Positions 1 to 9,698 are shown, counted from the stretch's first letter. The stretch: 64,000 bases of DNA from Betaproteobacteria bacterium (GCA_016868315.1 VGHE01000003.1:186001-250000); one strand, 5' to 3'. Numbers and translations: made by a program. Notes: generated by a model from the sequence alone, not told the origin.

Positions 1-524
1 AAGAAACTTTTCCCTGGATTGGCGACCTCGTGCGGAACAACGTGAACAATGTTTCGAAACTCGGACGCGGAACAAGCGTCGATGGCCTGGCCTACAGCCC
101 GAACGACGCAGTTGCACCACTCATCTGCTTCGACGCCATATCATCGGAGCTCACACGCGCCCAATCTACCCGCGGAAGTGCAACCATCTACGTGAACCAG
201 GCCAATTTCTTGTGGATGTGGCGCAGCACTGCAGCATTCCAATTCGTGCAACTCGGCCGCTTCCGCGCAGTCGAAAACGGGCGCAGTTTCATACTCTCGG
301 CCAACACAGGGCCAAGCGTGGCCTTTAGCCCCGCGGGTGAACTTCTCATTGCACCGCTTGGACTTATGAGCCGCGGCTTTGCCAGTGCAAAGCTCCCTGT
401 TCTCGAACACAAAACTCTCTTCGCAGAATGGGGAGAAAGGCCTTTAGTTTTGCTTGGTCTACTTGCTTTCGCTGTGCAGCTCTTTATGGCTCGGCCGCAA
501 TCCCGGAGCAATTCAAGGTCATAG
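1..524 (+). CDS. lnt: Apolipoprotein N-acyltransferase, 3' part (partial)
   Basis: This is the last ~174 codons of a gene entering from the left edge. Its frame is open from base 3. The product transfers the third acyl chain onto the N-terminal Cys of lipoproteins in the inner membrane. Visible family features are the catalytic-Cys segment (ICFDAISSE), the core that reads RFRAVENGR...ANTG, and the usual C-terminal hydrophobic helix (LVLLGLLAFAVQLFMA) that ends the nitrilase-fold domain. Catalytic Glu and Lys would lie upstream of the window. The stop TAG at 522-524 overlaps the 3' end of the convergent PHP gene by 41 bp. The many lipoproteins in this window give the enzyme substrates. Confidence 0.9.
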   Translation, partial: ETFPWIGDLVRNNVNNVSKLGRGTSVDGLAYSPNDAVAPLICFDAISSELTRAQSTRGSATIYVNQANFLWMWRSTAAFQFVQLGRFRAVENGRSFILSANTGPSVAFSPAGELLIAPLGLMSRGFASAKLPVLEHKTLFAEWGERPLVLLGLLAFAVQLFMARPQSRSNSRS

Positions 525-2133
525 GCGAGGTCAGGGTCAGCTTCTCGCCTTCACGCCCATGCAGCAAACGAATAACCATATCCCACGTTTTTTTTCCGTG
601 CCTTCGATCCGCCGCACAGATGCCGGGGGTTATTGGCACAATGACTTCAAGAGCCTCATCGTTCTGTGCAAAAGGCTCATCGAAAATCCATGCGAATGGT
701 TTGCCAGTGATCATGCCATTGTTAAACAGCTTGTCCCACCGGGTGGCTTTTATGCTCTGCGGTGCGCAATTTTTCTCTTCGACCGCACTTTGTTTTGAAT
801 GGCCAACAAACATTCCACCCGAAGGGTTATTGAGAAATGTGAGGTGCCTCAATTTCTCACCATCCACAAGCAAATCGAAGCGGCATAGGCGGTATTTGAA
901 GTGGTTTGGATCGTACATCCGCACACGCACAAATCCACCGCCACGATGAAGTGATCGGGCATCGATGGTATCGCCGAGTGTTCCCAAAAATGTTTTGTCG
1001 CTTGTATAAACTCCCACGCCAAGCTGCAGCTGCGGGCTCTGTGTTGAATAAAAACGACGCGCACGCAAAGCTTCTAAAACATTCTCGCGGCTCAAACCAT
1101 CCATGAGCAATGCAATTCGATTCCCATCCGCAAGCCCCCAAAACGCACTGTGGTTGTCCTGAGAAGCCAACGGCCCGACCTTCCAACCCTGCTGCAAAGC
1201 TTCGTCGAGGTATGACTTCGATCCGGAATATCCTTTCAAAGACCGTCGCCATACATTTTTATGAATAAACTCAACTCCAACAAATTTATCTTTCACGCGC
1301 GCATCGAATTTGAAGTGAGAGAGATCAAACCAGTTTCTGTAGCGATGAAAACCGGGATGCGCAAAAATGGCGAGTGCTTGCTCCTGTCCAGGCTGTGCCA
1401 ACCACTCAAAAAGCCCTTTCCAAGTCGGAGTTGTCAACGCACTGATCCAGTCATTTGAATTCAACACAACAACATGCCCAAACAGCGTATGGCTGTATTC
1501 AAATCCTGCTAGCGCAACGAATTGTGGAGTTGATTCCTGGAGTGCGGTATTGCGCTGCTCGTGCCAATGTGAATCAAGCCGATTAAACCAGTATTCGGAG
1601 TGATCGGTAACCGCAAAGAAATCGAGTTTTGCAATATCGCGTGCCGTTTTAAAGGCCGCCTGCGCTGTCCCAAGACCGTCAGATGCAAACGTGTGTGCGT
1701 GCAGCAAACCAAAATAAGCACGCAGCGGCTTTTCCGGAAGAAGACGCAGATGTTCTCGATTTTTTAATTGCAGCAATAGAGAATCGACACCCAGGCTGGA
1801 TTCAACATTATATAGAAAACCACCGAGGTCGATGGCCGACATTTGTGCACTGAGGTGTGCGGGCTGCGCGTAACGCGCCAAATTGCGGATGTCGAAAAGG
1901 TTCTGGATGCCCGGAGCAGAGGAATCCACAGCCACCTCTGGCCACGTGAGGCTGCGCAATTGCGGCTCGGCAAAAATCCCGCGGATCGCAGCCGCACCTT
2001 TCTGAAAATTTTCAGCTCCCCGACTCGCTTGAGTGTTGGCCTTCGCGCTAGACTGAGCGAGGGCTCCGACACAGAGTGCAATGAAGGAAATAGTGGTGAA
2101 ACCAGAAGACACTCGTCTTGCCGACCTGCACAT
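484..2133 (-). CDS. Secreted PHP-domain metallohydrolase (CehA/McbA- or DUF3604-like)
   Basis: About 549 aa from the ATG at 2133. A signal peptide (hydrophobic core FTTISFIALCVGAL, then AQSSAKA) is followed by a helical region and a PHP domain. The PHP metal motif is YFGLLHAHTFASDG, with further ligand motifs AVTDHSEYW, GFEYSH, FAHPG and QDNHSAFW. Related exported PHP proteins are metal-dependent phosphoesterases or hydrolases of unknown substrate. The frame is open to 2340, but longer starts would run under the divergent membrane-protein gene. ATG 2133 or GTG 2112 gives a clean signal peptide, and neither has a strong ribosome binding site. The 3' end overlaps lnt tail to tail. Confidence 0.8.
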   Translation of the reverse strand: MCRSARRVSSGFTTISFIALCVGALAQSSAKANTQASRGAENFQKGAAAIRGIFAEPQLRSLTWPEVAVDSSAPGIQNLFDIRNLARYAQPAHLSAQMSAIDLGGFLYNVESSLGVDSLLLQLKNREHLRLLPEKPLRAYFGLLHAHTFASDGLGTAQAAFKTARDIAKLDFFAVTDHSEYWFNRLDSHWHEQRNTALQESTPQFVALAGFEYSHTLFGHVVVLNSNDWISALTTPTWKGLFEWLAQPGQEQALAIFAHPGFHRYRNWFDLSHFKFDARVKDKFVGVEFIHKNVWRRSLKGYSGSKSYLDEALQQGWKVGPLASQDNHSAFWGLADGNRIALLMDGLSRENVLEALRARRFYSTQSPQLQLGVGVYTSDKTFLGTLGDTIDARSLHRGGGFVRVRMYDPNHFKYRLCRFDLLVDGEKLRHLTFLNNPSGGMFVGHSKQSAVEEKNCAPQSIKATRWDKLFNNGMITGKPFAWIFDEPFAQNDEALEVIVPITPGICAADRRHGKKTWDMVIRLLHGREGEKLTLTSPMTLNCSGIAAEP

Positions 2134-2149
2134 CCAGAACCAGCGGCGA

Positions 2150-3880
2150 ATGCACTTCCGACTCAGCGCACTGTGCACTTTGGCCTTGTTTGTGTGCGCT
2201 ATCATCACTCTGTTCTCGGCTCCGGTCACGTGGAATGAAATTTTTCTAACCGCTTCATTGAAGGACATCAGCACGTTTCCGTCAATGCCAGCCGGAGCTT
2301 TGTTGATTCCCGAGGCAAATGCTCCCATCACAATCCCCAAGCCTCTCCACTATGCACCTTGGCTCACTAGCACTGTTGGATCACTTTCATCAGCTCTCTC
2401 TGCCCTGCCGAGTCTCACAGCAATATTTATTCAAACCCCCAAAATTCTTGCGCTGCGTCTGTTTACGCTGCTTTTAGCTCTGCTGGCTGCACCCGTACTT
2501 TTGCAAGGCATTGTGCTTGGGGCTGACACCGAAACAAACTCGCAAAAAACTTTCGCGCCGCGCAGCCCACTGGAAACCACCGCTCTGTGCGCACTTGTGC
2601 TCTTTTTTGCGCGCATCGGGGGCGTCGAACAGCTGCTCGTGATCCTCGCCCTGAGCTTGCTTTGGTGGCAACCAACGCGCTTCACTGCAGGTTTTACCAA
2701 ACCCTGGCACAAGCGCATTCAAATCTTAGTATCGGCTATGCTGCTTGCACTGTCTCACTCCCAAACCTGGATTTACTCTATATGTTCTGCATCTTTAATC
2801 TTCTTTTTCCTCAATAGGCATGCATTGCTCTGGTTTAAGCAGCATTTTATTTGGTTTGTGGCCGGCTGTGGTGTGATCTTTGCATTCCTTTTTCCTGCGC
2901 TCTCTTCCTATGAGGGGTTGGTACACAGTTTCACGGTGCGCTGGCTTTATGAATACAACATGCGCCAGAGCCTGTGGGGATGGCCAGGAAGCTCGGTTGT
3001 TTTCCGTCTTCTTTCATTTTACCTGATGATTTTAGCTCTGCGGCGCGGACTCGCGACCTTTCGGGAAACGAAGGGCAACGGTACACCCGAACAGTTTATG
3101 ATCTGCCTCTCGTTTGCGGCAGGAATCTTCCTCGCCTTCCAACAAATCAATCCGACCTTTGAAGATTTTCTTCTCCATCTGGCTCTCTTTTACTTTTCGA
3201 AACATGTCCGGCACAAATCCTCTCCACCCACAGCCAGCCCTCAGTTCAAGCCCTCACCTCGGCTTGACCGACTGCTCCGCACTGCTGACACTTTCCTCCT
3301 TGGAATCTTTCCTGCAACCACTGTTGTCTTGGCCTCGCTGTGCATCTTCTTGTTCATCTCGCCCTCTGCAAACGTCTTGCGAGAAATTCAGGTCTGGTTG
3401 TCCACTCTGCAACAAGCCTTCGCTGCAAGTAAAATAGAGCTGAGCATGTACGCGACTGTTTCATTGGCCGTCTTGACTCTCCTGTTCAGAGCCAAGATTG
3501 CACAGAAATCGCGTCCTGCAATATCAGTGCTTATGGCTGTCGTCTTTTTGCATTTAGGAAGCGTGGTTCGCTCTCACTGCATTTGGAAACCTTATTCGCG
3601 TCTCGTGCAAGCGATTCCGGATACACACACATTTCTCTACCTTCCGCCGCTTGCCCCATTCGTCGCATTACAGACCTCAAAACACATGAAACATATGGCT
3701 GTTCCGGTTCAAACAGGTGATGCTGGCGCACCGCTAGACGGAACAGTGGTTCTCGTTCTCCCTTCTCATATATCGGATCTTTGTCAGGCCATGAATTGGA
3801 ATCTTGCGGAGACTCATGGCATCTTTGCAGTGTGCACTCTGGGGCGAGACTCTCTCTGGAAAATGGTTCTGCTGAATTGA
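2150..3880 (+). CDS. Polytopic membrane protein of unknown function
   Basis: About 576 aa from ATG 2150; an in-frame ATG at 2081 would add 23 residues but overlaps the divergent PHP gene. The N-terminus (FRLSALCTLALFVCAIITLF) is hydrophobic, and roughly ten to twelve membrane spans follow through residue ~460. The last ~100 residues are more polar. The overall shape, with a first loop after TM1 carrying charged and aromatic residues (TWNEIF), recalls GT-C type glycosyltransferases, but I see no convincing catalytic motif. Only 15 bp separate it from the beta-helix gene downstream, so they may be co-transcribed. Function not recognised. Confidence 0.75.
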   Translation: MHFRLSALCTLALFVCAIITLFSAPVTWNEIFLTASLKDISTFPSMPAGALLIPEANAPITIPKPLHYAPWLTSTVGSLSSALSALPSLTAIFIQTPKILALRLFTLLLALLAAPVLLQGIVLGADTETNSQKTFAPRSPLETTALCALVLFFARIGGVEQLLVILALSLLWWQPTRFTAGFTKPWHKRIQILVSAMLLALSHSQTWIYSICSASLIFFFLNRHALLWFKQHFIWFVAGCGVIFAFLFPALSSYEGLVHSFTVRWLYEYNMRQSLWGWPGSSVVFRLLSFYLMILALRRGLATFRETKGNGTPEQFMICLSFAAGIFLAFQQINPTFEDFLLHLALFYFSKHVRHKSSPPTASPQFKPSPRLDRLLRTADTFLLGIFPATTVVLASLCIFLFISPSANVLREIQVWLSTLQQAFAASKIELSMYATVSLAVLTLLFRAKIAQKSRPAISVLMAVVFLHLGSVVRSHCIWKPYSRLVQAIPDTHTFLYLPPLAPFVALQTSKHMKHMAVPVQTGDAGAPLDGTVVLVLPSHISDLCQAMNWNLAETHGIFAVCTLGRDSLWKMVLLN

Positions 3881-3895
3881 CGAGGACTGCACGCG

Positions 3896-5071
3896 ATGTC
3901 GGCTGCCAGCAACACGTTACTCAGCATTCTCGGCTTTACTGAAGACAAGCTCAGGCTCGTCATCCGCAAAAGCACGAAGGTGCCTTCAACTCTAGCCAAC
4001 ACCAAGCACTCCGAACTGGCGAGCGCACTTGCGCAGCTCAAGGTCACTGCACCACCTCACAAAAACACCATCAATATTATTCGCGAAGCAGCGCGCACGG
4101 GTGCTCACAGCGGTGACGATTTCGAAGTGTGCCAGGGCGAGGCACCTCAGGGTGCCGCACCAGGGCGCTGGGAATGGGTCGAATCTTTACGACGCCCCGC
4201 CGATCACGCTGTTAAGAGCGAAGTCGTTATGCGTATCGTTCCGCCAGCTCCTCCACGTCCCGGAGTTGACCTCCTCGGCGCACCCATTCCTGCCAAAGAG
4301 GAACCCACGCCCCCGCCCGTTGTGTTGAATCTACCGCCCGAGCTCGAACTCCAGGCCAATGGCGATATCGTTGCGCGTGCATCCGGACAACTCAAAGTCG
4401 AAGGTGAGAACGTTGGTTTTGAGCCCGTTTTTGTCGTCGACAAAGCACATGCACCTGAGTACTCGGTCTGCGAGTTTCACTCCGATGTGCATGTGATGAG
4501 CGATCTTATCGGCAGCATGAAATGGCGTGTGTTTGGCAAGCTCGAAGTTGAGGGACACTGGCAGGCACCCGACATTGAAGTCTTCGGCGATGTTATCGCC
4601 AAAGGTGGCATACAGACCAACATGATTGGCACGCTGCGCTTCTGGCACAATTGCCAGACCACCTACATTCAGGTCAGCCAGGTCGGTATCTTGGGAAATC
4701 TCGTTGTTGAAAACTCTGTTCAACTTTCTGAACTGCGCATCGGTGGAGATATGACCTGCACCTCCAACCCTGGCGCCATTCTTGGTTCAACACTGCAGCT
4801 CTACGGCGGACTGCGAGCCAACAAGGTTGGAAGCGAAAACGGCCAAAAAACCAAAATTGTACTCCTGGGTGGAGAAGAAGCACGTACGTCGCGCATCGAA
4901 AGACTTCTTCAGGGAACAATGATCACATACCGAGGCGAAACTTTTGCTGCAGCCGTAGATACCTCTTTCGATTCCTCGGCACCACCCACAGCCGTGGTGG
5001 ACGGGGGAAGCAACAAAGATGCAGCAGCCCCCACAGCCCCCGCAGAAGCACCCCCAAAGCAAGAAACCTGA
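3896..5071 (+). CDS. FapA/DUF342- or bactofilin-like beta-helix protein
   Basis: 391 aa with no signal peptide, so probably cytoplasmic. Residues ~60-150 form a Pro-rich globular or linker part. Residues ~155-330 show the repeating short hydrophobic/Gly pattern of a right-handed beta-helix (for example EVFGDVIAKGGIQ, VGILGNLVVENSVQLSEL, RIGGDMTCTS), as in the DUF342 (FapA) family and bactofilins. The C-terminal ~40 residues are Ala/Pro-rich and disordered. DUF342 proteins are linked to polar localisation or flagellar assembly, while bactofilins polymerise as scaffolds; which applies here cannot be told. A GAGG element precedes the ATG by ~10 nt. It follows the membrane-protein gene by 15 bp. 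Confidence 0.7.
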   Translation: MSAASNTLLSILGFTEDKLRLVIRKSTKVPSTLANTKHSELASALAQLKVTAPPHKNTINIIREAARTGAHSGDDFEVCQGEAPQGAAPGRWEWVESLRRPADHAVKSEVVMRIVPPAPPRPGVDLLGAPIPAKEEPTPPPVVLNLPPELELQANGDIVARASGQLKVEGENVGFEPVFVVDKAHAPEYSVCEFHSDVHVMSDLIGSMKWRVFGKLEVEGHWQAPDIEVFGDVIAKGGIQTNMIGTLRFWHNCQTTYIQVSQVGILGNLVVENSVQLSELRIGGDMTCTSNPGAILGSTLQLYGGLRANKVGSENGQKTKIVLLGGEEARTSRIERLLQGTMITYRGETFAAAVDTSFDSSAPPTAVVDGGSNKDAAAPTAPAEAPPKQET

Positions 5072-5086
5072 GTCAGCCACTCGAGC

Positions 5087-5581
5087 TTAGTTGCAGGCGA
5101 GTTTGAATCCTCGATCACAGGCACAGCGCTTGAATTGCTGCGCCTCCTCGGTGCGACCTTTTTGCGTGTATAAGCCAGCAAGCTCCAAACAGGCGCGCGA
5201 GAGACCTTTGACCGCCGTCTGTGGGGAAGGACACTGACTCAACGTTCCATCCATGAGGCAAGCGCGGACAAAATAAGCGATGGCCTCATCGGTACGCTTG
5301 CCACGCTGGGCTTCATAAGCCAATTGACTGCATGCTGACGGCTTGCCCTGATCGCACAGATTTTTAAGTGAGCTTTCCCACTCAACTCCCCCACTCGGTT
5401 GTTGCGCGGTGGAGTTATCGGCAGCATCGGGAGCAGTATTTCCGGAACCTGGCGATGCACCGGCATCGGCGGGCGTGATGGCCACCTCAGGACCAACTCC
5501 AGCACGATCGCGCTTGGTTTGCGGCTGACAGGCACAGACGGTGAGGCTCAAAGCAAGCAGCGCTCTCATTTTCACAAACAT
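5087..5581 (-). CDS. Small lipoprotein with Sel1/TPR-like C-terminus
   Basis: About 164 aa. The N-terminus MFVKMRALLALSLTVCACQ is a lipoprotein signal with a lipobox ending at the first or second Cys. A disordered Ala/Pro/Gly stretch follows. The C-terminal ~90 residues contain regularly spaced Cys residues and Ala-rich helices (CDQGKPSACSQLAYEAQRG, ARLMD-like pairs, RGFKLACN) resembling Cys-containing Sel1/TPR repeats. The frame also has a TTG at 5602 and an ATG at 5569. I chose ATG 5581, but 5569 gives a shorter signal peptide and is equally possible. It starts ~25 bp after the tesA stop on the same strand, so it is likely co-transcribed. Function unknown. Confidence 0.65.
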   Translation of the reverse strand: MFVKMRALLALSLTVCACQPQTKRDRAGVGPEVAITPADAGASPGSGNTAPDAADNSTAQQPSGGVEWESSLKNLCDQGKPSACSQLAYEAQRGKRTDEAIAYFVRACLMDGTLSQCPSPQTAVKGLSRACLELAGLYTQKGRTEEAQQFKRCACDRGFKLACN

Positions 5582-5605
5582 GGTTCCAAACTTCACGAGC
5601 AAACC

Positions 5606-6376
5606 TCACTGCGCCACGGAGTTGGATTTACCGCTCTGCCGCAAGACATTCGACAGCACTGGCCAGATGTTGTCAGCAATTTTTCGCGCACCATCAGCGT
5701 TGGGATGAATGCCATCTTCCAAAACAAAACGTTCATCCAGTGCAACACCTTCAAGCATGAACGGCACAAGCGGAACGCGGTGCTCTCGCGCAACCCGCGG
5801 AAAGACGGCTGTAAAACGGGCGCGATAGTCATCAGGAAAGTTGTGAGGTAACTGTTGACCCACAAGCACAACTTTAATTGAAAGTGATTGTGCTCGCGTG
5901 ATGATTGCGCGCAGATTGCGCTCCATTTCATCCACCGCAAGCCCACGCAGTCCGTCGTTCGAACCCAATGCCACGACCAGAACCCGCGGCTTAGATTTAA
6001 GCGCCCAGTTGAGCCGCGACAAAGCCAGGGTCGTTGTATCGCCACTCACTCCCGAATTCTGTACAATCCACGGTAACTGCCGTCCGCCAATTTTCTGTTG
6101 GATGACCGCAGGAAACGTTTCTTTCATACTGAGACCAGGGCCGGCAGTGAGACTGTCTCCCAGGAAGGCTACAACCCGTGGACTCTCTGAACTTGTTGAC
6201 GTCTGCACCTCAGCCACAGGAGCCTTCTGCATTGCACGCTGCACCACCAAGTTTGTGCATGCGGACATTGCGAGGGCAAGAGACATCAGCACTCCCAAAC
6301 CACACACTTGCGACAGGGATGTGTACCTTCCTGCAGAAAGGACATTGACCAATGATAGAGATTGAAAACGTAACAA
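5606..6376 (-). CDS. tesA: TesA-type SGNH arylesterase/lysophospholipase, predicted lipoprotein
   Basis: An SGNH (GDSL) hydrolase that cleaves acyl esters or thioesters in the periplasm. All four blocks are visible: block I FLGDSLTAGPGL with the nucleophile Ser, block II NSGVSGDTT, block III ALGSNDGLRG, and block V with the catalytic Asp and His in LEDGIHPNADG. The signal sequence ends LALAMSACTN, a good lipobox, so this version is likely membrane-anchored. The start is uncertain. TTG 6376 has a purine-rich GGAGAGGGG upstream but overlaps the divergent ybbA by 25 bp; TTG 6352 or GTG 6307 are alternatives. The divergent arrangement tesA / ybbA-ybbP matches Escherichia coli. Confidence 0.88.
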   Translation of the reverse strand: MLRFQSLSLVNVLSAGRYTSLSQVCGLGVLMSLALAMSACTNLVVQRAMQKAPVAEVQTSTSSESPRVVAFLGDSLTAGPGLSMKETFPAVIQQKIGGRQLPWIVQNSGVSGDTTTLALSRLNWALKSKPRVLVVALGSNDGLRGLAVDEMERNLRAIITRAQSLSIKVVLVGQQLPHNFPDDYRARFTAVFPRVAREHRVPLVPFMLEGVALDERFVLEDGIHPNADGARKIADNIWPVLSNVLRQSGKSNSVAQ

Positions 6377-7041
6377 AGGAGTACCCCTCTCCCGAAGGAT
6401 TGCGACTGCGTATCCTCGACTCCATCAATGCTAATATACCATTGGGGAGTCAACTTGGGGTTGTCGGAAGATCTGGCAGTGGCAAAACCACCCTTCTGTC
6501 GATGCTCGCAGGCCTGGAACGCCCGTCCTTGGGAACAATCCGAATCAATGGCTTTCCGGTTTCAAGCGCCGGGGAAGCAGAACTCTCACGTTTTCGGGCT
6601 CGAGAAGTGGGCTTCGTGTACCAGACCTTTCAACTGCTCAAGCACCTGAGTGCCCTCGAGAATGTCTTGGTGGCGGCAGAAATTGCCGGTCATCCCAATG
6701 CCCGCACAGCGGCGCAAGATGCGCTGGAGTGGGTTGGCCTGAGCACACGCCTTAAGCATCGCCCCGACCAGCTTTCGGGTGGAGAGCAGCAGCGGGTTGC
6801 CATTGCGCGAGCGATTGTCAACAAACCCAAACTGCTGCTGTGCGACGAACCCACGGGCAACCTCGATCCACAAAGTGCAGACCAGATTTTCCGGCTCATC
6901 AGCAGCCTTTCGCTCGAGCTCGGGGCAACTTTGTTTTTTGTCACCCATGATTACGCGTTGGCGCACCAACTGACAGGGCGCATCGAATTGGAACGCGGTC
7001 AGCTGTCGCGGCTGCAACTTTCGTCTGGGAGCATGGCATGA
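6352..7041 (+). CDS. ybbA: YbbA-type ABC transporter ATP-binding protein
   Basis: 229 aa, a LolD/MacB-class ATPase. Walker A is GRSGSGKTTL, the Q-loop is VYQTFQLL, the signature is LSGGEQQRVAIARA, Walker B is LLLCDEPTG, and the H-loop is FVTHDYAL. It partners with the FtsX-type permease encoded next, overlapping it by 4 bp (ATGA at 7038-7041). In E. coli the same pair sits divergently from tesA, and a role in exporting or extracting hydrophobic molecules from the inner membrane is proposed but unproven. The ATG at 6352 lies within the 5' region of tesA, so the two divergent promoters must overlap coding sequence. Confidence 0.92.
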   Translation: MIEIENVTKEYPSPEGLRLRILDSINANIPLGSQLGVVGRSGSGKTTLLSMLAGLERPSLGTIRINGFPVSSAGEAELSRFRAREVGFVYQTFQLLKHLSALENVLVAAEIAGHPNARTAAQDALEWVGLSTRLKHRPDQLSGGEQQRVAIARAIVNKPKLLLCDEPTGNLDPQSADQIFRLISSLSLELGATLFFVTHDYALAHQLTGRIELERGQLSRLQLSSGSMA

Positions 7042-9698
7042 GGCAGTGGTTCTGGCCCGCCCTGAGTCGCGAATTGCGCTCCTCTTGGAGCCGGTTGTCA
7101 CTCTCGGCGCTCGCACTGATCTTGGCGACAGCCGCCATGACGTCAATCATTCTGACCGATGCACGCCTGTCCCAACAAACCAAAAAACAAGCCGACCTCG
7201 TGCTTGGCGGCGATGCTGAAGTTTTCGATGTACGTTTGCTTCCTGATTCTTTACTCGACAAAATCCAAAGCTCGGCCAAGGTGTCTCGCAAGAGCCGCAT
7301 TACGACCTTCGTCACGATGATGAATGCGAGTGCAGGCGGCAGGCCGCGTTTGGTGGAAGCCATCACGATTGATGAATCCTGGCCTCTCGTTCCCGGCATG
7401 AAAGTACAACCCTCACCTGCCTACGAACGCCTTCAGCAAGGTGGGGTTTGGATCGAACGAGCTCTCGCGGCAAATCTTGAGATACAACCCGTGAAGGAAC
7501 CTCTCGGACGCGAGCTCGGCGAAAAAACATTGCAAAAGCTTCTTAACGAGCGAAAGGCCATACGCATCGGAAAAAAGATTTTTCCTGTGGTCGGACTCGT
7601 GGAAAAAGATCAAATGCGTGACTTTGCCAGCTTTGCAATAGGTGCTCGCATCTACATGGCGCGCGAAACAGCCCTGCGCCAACGTTTCATTTCAGCTCAA
7701 TCACGTGTGCGCGACAAATTCATTGTCCAATTCGCGCAAGGAATCACCCTCAGCGAAGGCATGAAATGGCTCAGTGCCGAAGTTGCAACACTCGGTGCTG
7801 CGCAACCCAACCTGCGCAGCAAAGAAGACGCTCTGAGCGGTGCATTTAAACCCGCGCGCAGTCTTTTTGTCTTTTACGACGCCATTGGTTTCTCATTGTT
7901 GGTTCTGCTCGGACTCGGTTGTGCGCAGGGAATTCATTCCTATTTGAGTCGCAAACATACTGATGCACAAATCCTCACCATGCTTGGAGCACAGCGCATT
8001 CACACTGCTCTCCTCTACGTTGGTAACGTTCTGGTCATCGCCGTATTCTCTCTGGCTCTGGGAACCTGGTCGGGACTGATGCTCTTCCAGACCCAGGTTC
8101 TACCGCGCTTGTTCAAGCTCACACCAGGGCTGAGTCCAGAGCTCGCACAGATCGATCTTGCGGCCATGGGGATGCGGTTCTTCATCGGCGTGCTGGTGCT
8201 GACGTTGGCACTTATCCTTCCAGGCGCAATGCTATTTCTAAAAAGAAAATCAACTCGAACTGACTTTCTCATCACGCGTGCGCCTACTTTCAGCGAGCGC
8301 CTCAAGATCACAGGTTTCAGAGCACTCTCGAATCTTGAAAAATTTCCCGATCTGGTTTGGCTCGGTGCGGCATTTCTATTGTCATTCCTCATTTCGAGTG
8401 AATCATTGCTGAACACATTGCTAGTTCTATTTCTCACGGCCGTTTATCTTCTCGTCCGCCTCAGCATCAGAGCAATTGCGCGATTCAGTCTCAATTCGCC
8501 TTTTCGCTTGCCGCTGTTTTTTCGCCTGGCCAGCAGCGAAATCGCCTCTCGCCCAACACAGAGCACACTGAGCCTGCTGCTTTTCTGCCTGTCAGCCTGC
8601 CTTGTGGTCTTTCTCTGGGATTTGCGCAGTAATATTGTTGGTCAGCTCACCAGCAGCTTCGCCTCCGGCACCCGACCAAATATTTTCGTTCTTGACTCAC
8701 CCCCAGAAAGCGAAAACAGCGTGCGCGAGATCCTCAAGTCAGGAAATGCTGCTGGTATTTGGAGTGAAAGGCTCACGCGTGGACGCATCGAAAGCATCAA
8801 CGGCAAAGATCCCGAACAATGGATGGAAAACCTCAGCATCACACAGGAGTCCCTGCAGCGTGCAAAGCGCCTTCTCAACCGCGAGCAAAACCTAACCTCG
8901 CGCACCACAACGGGCGCAGACGAACAAATCGTTGAAGGTAAATTTTGGAGCGACAGCTCAGTTAAGAATCCTCAAAATGAAGTCTCTGTTGAAAAAGGCA
9001 TCGCCGAACTGCTCAAAATCCAGCTCGGAGACCAAATCACCTTCAACATCCAGGGCGTTTCCATCAAGGTCAAAGTCACAAGCCTGCGCCGCGTTCGCTG
9101 GCAAAGTTTCCGTCCAAATTTCTTGTTTGTACTCCATCCCAGCGTGTTACACGAAGCGCCTTTTTCTGCATTAATTGCAGCAACCATTCAGGAGAACAAA
9201 TCACGTAACGAAACCATGAGTGCGCTTTTTCAAAACCATCCCGGACTCACCAGCATCGACGCAAACGAGTTCAGTGTTCTTGCTCAACAGCTTGTGACTG
9301 CGGCAGTTGATATCGTCAGAACACTGAGCCTAATGCTGTTTGCAGGTGCACTTCTCAACACCTGTCTGACTGCCTGGACGTCTTTTTCGATGCGCTCCAC
9401 GAACTTTTCTTTGTACCGCTGTCTCGGGGCAAACAATGCACTGGTCATGGGTTCCTGCCTCACGGAATTCGTTCTGATGGCCGTGGTCGGTTGTGTGATT
9501 GGACTCAGCGCAAGCTGGGCTTTGAGTGCAGTGGTTGAAACCTCGTTACTGACAGCCGATGATCAGCTCAACACCTCACTTCTTCCAAGTCTATCGGTCG
9601 GAGCTACAATCCTGCTGCTCTCTGCGCTCATTGGCGGGATTTCCGCTCTCTTGATTTTGAGACAGGCACCTTTGCGGGTGCTGCGCAGACCCTACTGA
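7038..9698 (+). CDS. ybbP: YbbP-type FtsX-family ABC permease
   Basis: 886 aa, slightly longer than E. coli YbbP. An N-terminal span (LSALALILATAAMTSIIL) precedes a periplasmic domain (~45-260). An FtsX core (~275-400) carries three spans, followed by two central spans (WLGAAFLLSFLISSE and LLNTLLVLFLTAVYLLV). A second periplasmic domain (~540-750) and a C-terminal FtsX core (~755-880) complete the duplicated, ten-span architecture typical of this family. It is translationally coupled to ybbA. Its stop lies 1 bp from the stop of the convergent PLP-enzyme gene, with no room for an independent terminator. Confidence 0.9.
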   Translation: MRQWFWPALSRELRSSWSRLSLSALALILATAAMTSIILTDARLSQQTKKQADLVLGGDAEVFDVRLLPDSLLDKIQSSAKVSRKSRITTFVTMMNASAGGRPRLVEAITIDESWPLVPGMKVQPSPAYERLQQGGVWIERALAANLEIQPVKEPLGRELGEKTLQKLLNERKAIRIGKKIFPVVGLVEKDQMRDFASFAIGARIYMARETALRQRFISAQSRVRDKFIVQFAQGITLSEGMKWLSAEVATLGAAQPNLRSKEDALSGAFKPARSLFVFYDAIGFSLLVLLGLGCAQGIHSYLSRKHTDAQILTMLGAQRIHTALLYVGNVLVIAVFSLALGTWSGLMLFQTQVLPRLFKLTPGLSPELAQIDLAAMGMRFFIGVLVLTLALILPGAMLFLKRKSTRTDFLITRAPTFSERLKITGFRALSNLEKFPDLVWLGAAFLLSFLISSESLLNTLLVLFLTAVYLLVRLSIRAIARFSLNSPFRLPLFFRLASSEIASRPTQSTLSLLLFCLSACLVVFLWDLRSNIVGQLTSSFASGTRPNIFVLDSPPESENSVREILKSGNAAGIWSERLTRGRIESINGKDPEQWMENLSITQESLQRAKRLLNREQNLTSRTTTGADEQIVEGKFWSDSSVKNPQNEVSVEKGIAELLKIQLGDQITFNIQGVSIKVKVTSLRRVRWQSFRPNFLFVLHPSVLHEAPFSALIAATIQENKSRNETMSALFQNHPGLTSIDANEFSVLAQQLVTAAVDIVRTLSLMLFAGALLNTCLTAWTSFSMRSTNFSLYRCLGANNALVMGSCLTEFVLMAVVGCVIGLSASWALSAVVETSLLTADDQLNTSLLPSLSVGATILLLSALIGGISALLILRQAPLRVLRRPY

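Noticed and set aside
428-949. Plus-strand open frame overlapping the PHP gene
   Set aside because: It runs antisense to coding sequence and gives an unstructured Arg/Cys/Ser-rich product with no domain or ribosome binding site.
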